Origin: Pseudomonadota bacterium
Lineage (GTDB): Bacteria; Desulfobacterota; Desulfobulbia; Desulfobulbales; Desulfobulbaceae
Assembly: GCA_009778235.1 (NCBI GenBank)
Contig: WRKE01000259.1
Location: 1-9,855 of the forward strand
Direction: 5' to 3'
DNA: 9,855 nt
The position numbers and the translations under genes are program-made. Below, piece by piece: positions 7,718 to 9,855 of the stretch (its first letter is position 1; every line of letters starts with the position of its first letter). The notes under the pieces were generated by a model. The model was not told the origin of the DNA and made no database searches. It worked only from the letters and a program-made list of their open reading frames with translations.

Positions 7718-8146
7718 ATGGACAGGCAACTTCAGCAATTAATTGCAACCACCAGCGATGCCGTTCTTGTTGTCGATCGGCATGGATACATCCGCTATTG
7801 GAATATTGGGGCCGAGCGCATGTTCGGGCACAGTGCCGCCGAGGCTGTGGGCCAATCCCTTGATCTTATTATTCCGGAGAATCTGCGATCCCGTCATTGG
7901 CAGGGATATTCTCAGGTCATGGCCACAGGGCAGTCAAAATACACAACAAGCCTGTTGACCTCGCCCGGTGTTCGTAAAGACGACACCCGTCTTTCCTTGG
8001 AATTCAGCATCGTGCTGCTGCATGACGAGAATGGTGAAATTGAGGGATGTGCCTCAATCATGCGGGATGTAACATCAAGCTGGCAGAGAGAGAAGACGCT
8101 GAAAGAACGCTTGGCTGCCTGTGAAAGTAAACTTCTCACCGGTTGA
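7718..8146 (+). CDS. Stand-alone single PAS domain protein
   Basis: A 142-aa protein made almost entirely of one PAS sensor domain. It has the typical start LIATTSDAVLVVDRHGYIRYWN, the helical GAERMFGHSAAEAVGQSL, the LIIPENLRSRHWQGY segment, and closing strands with EFSIVLLHDENGEIEGCASIMRDVT. A short C-terminal coiled-coil-like tail follows (WQREKTLKERLAACESKL). No kinase, GGDEF, HTH or other output domain is attached, so it must act through a partner or is a remnant of a larger signalling protein. The frame ends with a clean TGA at 8144-8146. GGAG at 7706-7709 lies 8 nt before the ATG. The ligand (heme, FAD or a small molecule) cannot be decided from sequence. It lies upstream of the mgtA leader on the same strand, but a link is not shown. 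Confidence 0.85.
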   Translation: MDRQLQQLIATTSDAVLVVDRHGYIRYWNIGAERMFGHSAAEAVGQSLDLIIPENLRSRHWQGYSQVMATGQSKYTTSLLTSPGVRKDDTRLSLEFSIVLLHDENGEIEGCASIMRDVTSSWQREKTLKERLAACESKLLTG

Positions 8147-8156
8147 GGAGCACCTC

Positions 8157-8192
8157 CAGCAGAAAAATATTTTTTGACCTTTTTTTCTGTTG
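8157..8192 (+). terminator. Possible weak AT-rich terminator hairpin after the PAS gene
   Basis: CAGCAGAAAAA (8157-8167) can pair with TTTTTCTGTTG (8182-8192), 11 bp with one G-U, starting 11 nt after the PAS stop codon. The stem is AT-rich and no T-run follows it, so it is a poor intrinsic terminator. It may only mark the gap between transcription units. Confidence 0.25.
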
Positions 8193-8216
8193 ATCATCCC
8201 GAATCAGAGTGGTATT

Positions 8217-8469
8217 CCCTGCTCGTAACATATTGAAAAGCCGTTTCGGTAGGTGAGGCTACCAGAGGGATACGGGTTACTGCCGCGAAGTGGTGGAGAC
8301 ACTACGAGCAGGCCAACAGTTCATGTCGAAATCAAGGCATGCACTATGTAACTTCATCGCCCTGTGAAGCTAAAGCTTGAACGATGACGTCAGGGCGCCT
8401 TGGTTAAACAAGGTTATGCCTTTGGGGAAGAAACCTGTCATCGTTATTGAGCGCTGACAGGTTTTTTTT
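8217..8469 (+). ncRNA. M-box (ykoK) magnesium riboswitch with transcription-termination platform
   Basis: The RNA carries the conserved M-box landmarks in order. First is the hairpin GGTAGGTGAGGCTACC (8248-8263, core AGGTGAGGCT), then GATACGGG (8270-8276). Next is a stem CTGC/GCAG enclosing GTGGTG-GAGA-CACTAC (8290-8305, GNRA-type loop) and the GGCCAACAG element (8311-8319). A CATG...CATG stem, a CTTCA/TGAAG hairpin (8352-8369) and the invariant GCTAAAGCT (8369-8377) follow. M-boxes fold on binding several Mg2+ ions and switch off Mg2+ transporter genes. The 3' edge AACGATGAC (8380-8388) is perfectly complementary to GTCATCGTT (8437-8445), which overlaps the 5' arm and loop of the terminator. 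It can thus form an antiterminator when Mg2+ is low. The 5' strand CCCTG (8217-8221) can pair with CAGGG (8391-8395) to close the aptamer. The switch directly precedes the leader ORF and mgtA. Exact ends are inferred. Confidence 0.92.
8431..8469 (+). terminator. Intrinsic terminator of the M-box riboswitch
   Basis: AAACCTGTCA (8431-8440) pairs perfectly with TGACAGGTTT (8455-8464) across a 14-nt loop, and a T-run fills 8462-8469. This is the off state of the switch: when Mg2+ stabilises the aptamer, the antiterminator strand is held and this hairpin forms before transcription reaches mgtA. Bases 8437-8440 of the stem are shared with the antiterminator pairing, so the two structures exclude each other. 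Confidence 0.92.
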
Positions 8470-8567
8470 ATTTTTATCGGATGCGATTGTCCCCAGGTCA
8501 ACCGACATCATGCAGGGCAATGGCTCGCAAGTCGAACGACCTAACACCCATGGAGGAAAAAGGAGAA

Positions 8568-8666
8568 ATGGAACCGGAACCAGACAGTAGACGCAGCCCA
8601 GCTCCTGACACGCCGCCCCGAAGCCGCGTGACGGAAGGGACGTCGCGTTCCGTTCCGCCACCGTAA
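8568..8666 (+). CDS. Candidate Mg2+-sensing leader peptide (MgtL-like), 32 aa
   Basis: Small ORF between the M-box terminator and mgtA. The peptide begins MEPEPDSRRS, continues PAPDTPPRSR, and ends SRSVPPP before TAA. Nine of 32 residues are proline. Ribosome-binding sequence is strong: GGAGG at 8552-8556 (11 nt upstream) and AAGGAG at 8560-8565 (2 nt, too close alone). An in-frame ATG at 8550 would add MEEKGE but has no site of its own. Salmonella MgtL begins MEPDPTPLP. There, the acidic/proline start destabilises the translating ribosome at low Mg2+, or slows at prolines, which permits mgtA transcription. The same start motif, position and downstream gene argue for the same role here, by analogy only. 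The final PPP before a stop is a classic EF-P-dependent slow site. Alternative: a chance ORF in GC-rich leader. Confidence 0.65.
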   Translation: MEPEPDSRRSPAPDTPPRSRVTEGTSRSVPPP

Positions 8667-8743
8667 TCCGCGGTCCATCAGCTTGCAGGCTGCGCTTTCA
8701 CGTTTTTTTTGACTTTCAAAATAAACAACTGAGGCGCAGACCA
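8667..8743 (+). promoter_or_regulatory. Leader segment between the peptide stop and mgtA, with hairpins and a T8 run
   Basis: After the leader stop there is a CAGC-TTGCAG-GCTG hairpin (8679-8692) and an eight-T run at 8703-8710, about 33 bp before the mgtA start. The hairpin is 10 nt from the T-run, so it is not a textbook terminator. TCACG (8698-8702), touching the T-run, can pair with CGTGA (8627-8631) inside the leader ORF, which would link translation to structure. A rival hairpin ACGGAA (8631-8636) / TTCCGT (8648-8653) shares a base with it. GAGG at 8731-8734 is the mgtA ribosome site. The regulatory role is inferred. Confidence 0.4.
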
Positions 8744-9855
8744 ATGTTCAATATCACCAAGGCCCATGCGGCTACGCACAACACCCCCGCAACCACGCTC
8801 CCCTGTGGTGTGGCAGGCGACAGGCTGACCTTCGCCGCTCTCACTGCCACCGATGAGCTGTTCAACAATCTCGGCACTACCCCGAAAGGCTTGGATGAAG
8901 CCCAGGTTGAGGCTAGCCGAGACCGATATGGCGACAACCAAGTCACCCACAGCAATAAACTGTCGCTGCCCAGACGAATAGCCGCGGCATTCATTAATCC
9001 CTTCACCGCCATCTTGTTCGGACTGGCAGGCATATCGGCCTGCACCGACATCATCTGGGCGGAACAGGGTGAAGCCGCCCCCACCACGGTCATTATCATC
9101 ATGACCATGGTCATGATCTCCGGCCTGTTGCGTTTCGTCCAGGAGACCCGAAGCGGCAATGCCGCTGAAAATCTGCTGAAGCTGATCAAGACAACCACCT
9201 GCGTCCAGCGGAAAGAGACCGGCAAAACGGAAATTCCCTTTGAAGATGTGGTGGTGGGCGACATTGTCCATCTGGCCGCAGGCGATATGATTTCCGCTGA
9301 TATGCGCATTATTCAGGCCAAAGACCTGTTTGTCAGCCAGTCGGCACTGACCGGTGAAAGCGCTGCGGTGGAGAAGGTTTCCGACATTCCGGCAGGCAAC
9401 CGACATGGCAGTTTGGTCGAGTGTCCGAACCTCGCCTTCATGGGGTCGAGCGTCATCAGCGGCAGCGCGGCAGGGGTGGTCGTGGCCACGGGCAACGCCA
9501 CCATGTTCGGCGAGATGGCGAAAAATGTCGGCGTCAAACCGGTACAGACCAGCTTTGAAAAGGGCATCAACGAGGTATCCTGGGTGCTGATCCGTTTTAT
9601 GTTGGTGATGCTTCCGGTGGTACTGTTCGTCAATGGTTTTACCAAAGGCGACTGGATAGAAGCGGTTCTCTTTGCCCTTTCGGTGGCGGTGGGACTCACC
9701 CCGGAAATGCTGCCCATGATCGTCACCACCTGTCTTGCCAAAGGCGCGGTCAGCATGGCCCGGGAAAAAACCGTGATCAAGAATCTGAATTCCATTCAAA
9801 ATCTTGGTTCCATGGATATCCTGTGCACCGACAAAACCGGAACGCTCACCCAGGA
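8744..9855 (+). CDS. mgtA: Magnesium-translocating P-type ATPase MgtA (partial, 3' end outside window)
   Basis: Inner-membrane P3B-type ATPase importing Mg2+ at the cost of ATP. The first 370 residues are present; enterobacterial MgtA has about 900. Visible in order: a soluble N-terminus with GLDEAQVEASRDRYGDNQ (residues about 49-66, the usual P-type N-domain), membrane helices near 82-105 and 113-133, the actuator-domain motif TGES (203-206 in SQSALTGESAAVEK), and helices 3-4. Helix 4 carries the signature VGLTPEMLPMIVTT (316-329), which is specific to magnesium ATPases. The phosphorylation motif DKTGTLT follows, with Asp363. The frame is open at the right edge (370 codons plus 2 bases). ATG 8744 follows GAGG by 9 nt. 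The M-box riboswitch and the leader ORF upstream indicate induction at low Mg2+. Confidence 0.96.
   Translation, partial: MFNITKAHAATHNTPATTLPCGVAGDRLTFAALTATDELFNNLGTTPKGLDEAQVEASRDRYGDNQVTHSNKLSLPRRIAAAFINPFTAILFGLAGISACTDIIWAEQGEAAPTTVIIIMTMVMISGLLRFVQETRSGNAAENLLKLIKTTTCVQRKETGKTEIPFEDVVVGDIVHLAAGDMISADMRIIQAKDLFVSQSALTGESAAVEKVSDIPAGNRHGSLVECPNLAFMGSSVISGSAAGVVVATGNATMFGEMAKNVGVKPVQTSFEKGINEVSWVLIRFMLVMLPVVLFVNGFTKGDWIEAVLFALSVAVGLTPEMLPMIVTTCLAKGAVSMAREKTVIKNLNSIQNLGSMDILCTDKTGTLTQ

Noticed and set aside
8190..8218. TTGATC (8190-8195) with TATTCC (8213-8218) as the mgtA promoter
   Set aside because: Only 4 of 6 and 3 of 6 matches, and it would start transcription inside the 5' strand of the M-box. 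The true promoter is probably upstream but I cannot identify it.
8211..8222. Sigma-54-like TGG...TGC at the M-box 5' end
   Set aside because: GG and GC are 8 nt apart instead of the required 10.
8481..8567. Longer form of the leader ORF starting at ATG 8481 (61 aa)
   Set aside because: No ribosome site upstream (AT-rich terminator tail), whereas GGAGG and AAGGAG cluster just before ATG 8568.
8678..9799. 373-codon minus-strand frame opposite mgtA
   Set aside because: Antisense to conserved P-type ATPase motifs; His/Asp/Gly-rich composition typical of a shadow frame; no homology recognised.

Overview
The window reads as a stretch of bacterial chromosome, about 58% G+C by eye. Its gene set suggests a Gram-negative anaerobe of the Desulfobacterota (former Deltaproteobacteria), such as a Desulfobulbales relative: a flavoredoxin-type flavin reductase, an AsmA-family envelope protein and MobB. 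This is an impression from gene content and protein style, not a phylogenetic result. No tRNA, rRNA, insertion sequence or CRISPR array is visible.

Layout. Positions 1-729 hold the 3' end of a probable six-hairpin-glycosidase-like protein. It converges on corA (Mg2+/Co2+ channel), and their stop codons overlap on one palindromic TTAA. corA lies 29 bp downstream of mobB (molybdenum cofactor), probably in one minus-strand operon. An AT-rich divergent promoter region (about 2340-2440) separates mobB from a long plus-strand gene for an AsmA-family protein. Three closely spaced plus-strand genes follow: a small secreted protein of unknown function, a 14-TM DHA2-type MFS exporter and a flavin reductase/flavoredoxin-like protein. 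Next comes a stand-alone single-domain PAS protein.

The most interesting part is 8200-9855. A magnesium-sensing M-box (ykoK) riboswitch with a strong intrinsic terminator and a readable antiterminator precedes the magnesium P-type ATPase gene mgtA, which runs off the right edge. Between terminator and mgtA is a small ORF (8568-8666) with strong-looking ribosome-binding sequence. It encodes a 32-residue proline-rich peptide that begins MEPEPD and ends in PPP. This strongly resembles the enterobacterial MgtL leader peptide (MEPDP...), whose acidic/proline start makes the ribosome a Mg2+ sensor. The leader therefore appears to carry two Mg2+ checkpoints in series: an RNA aptamer controlling termination, then a translated leader peptide. 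With corA at the other end, the window holds two Mg2+ import systems. corA shows no comparable leader, which fits constitutive versus induced uptake.
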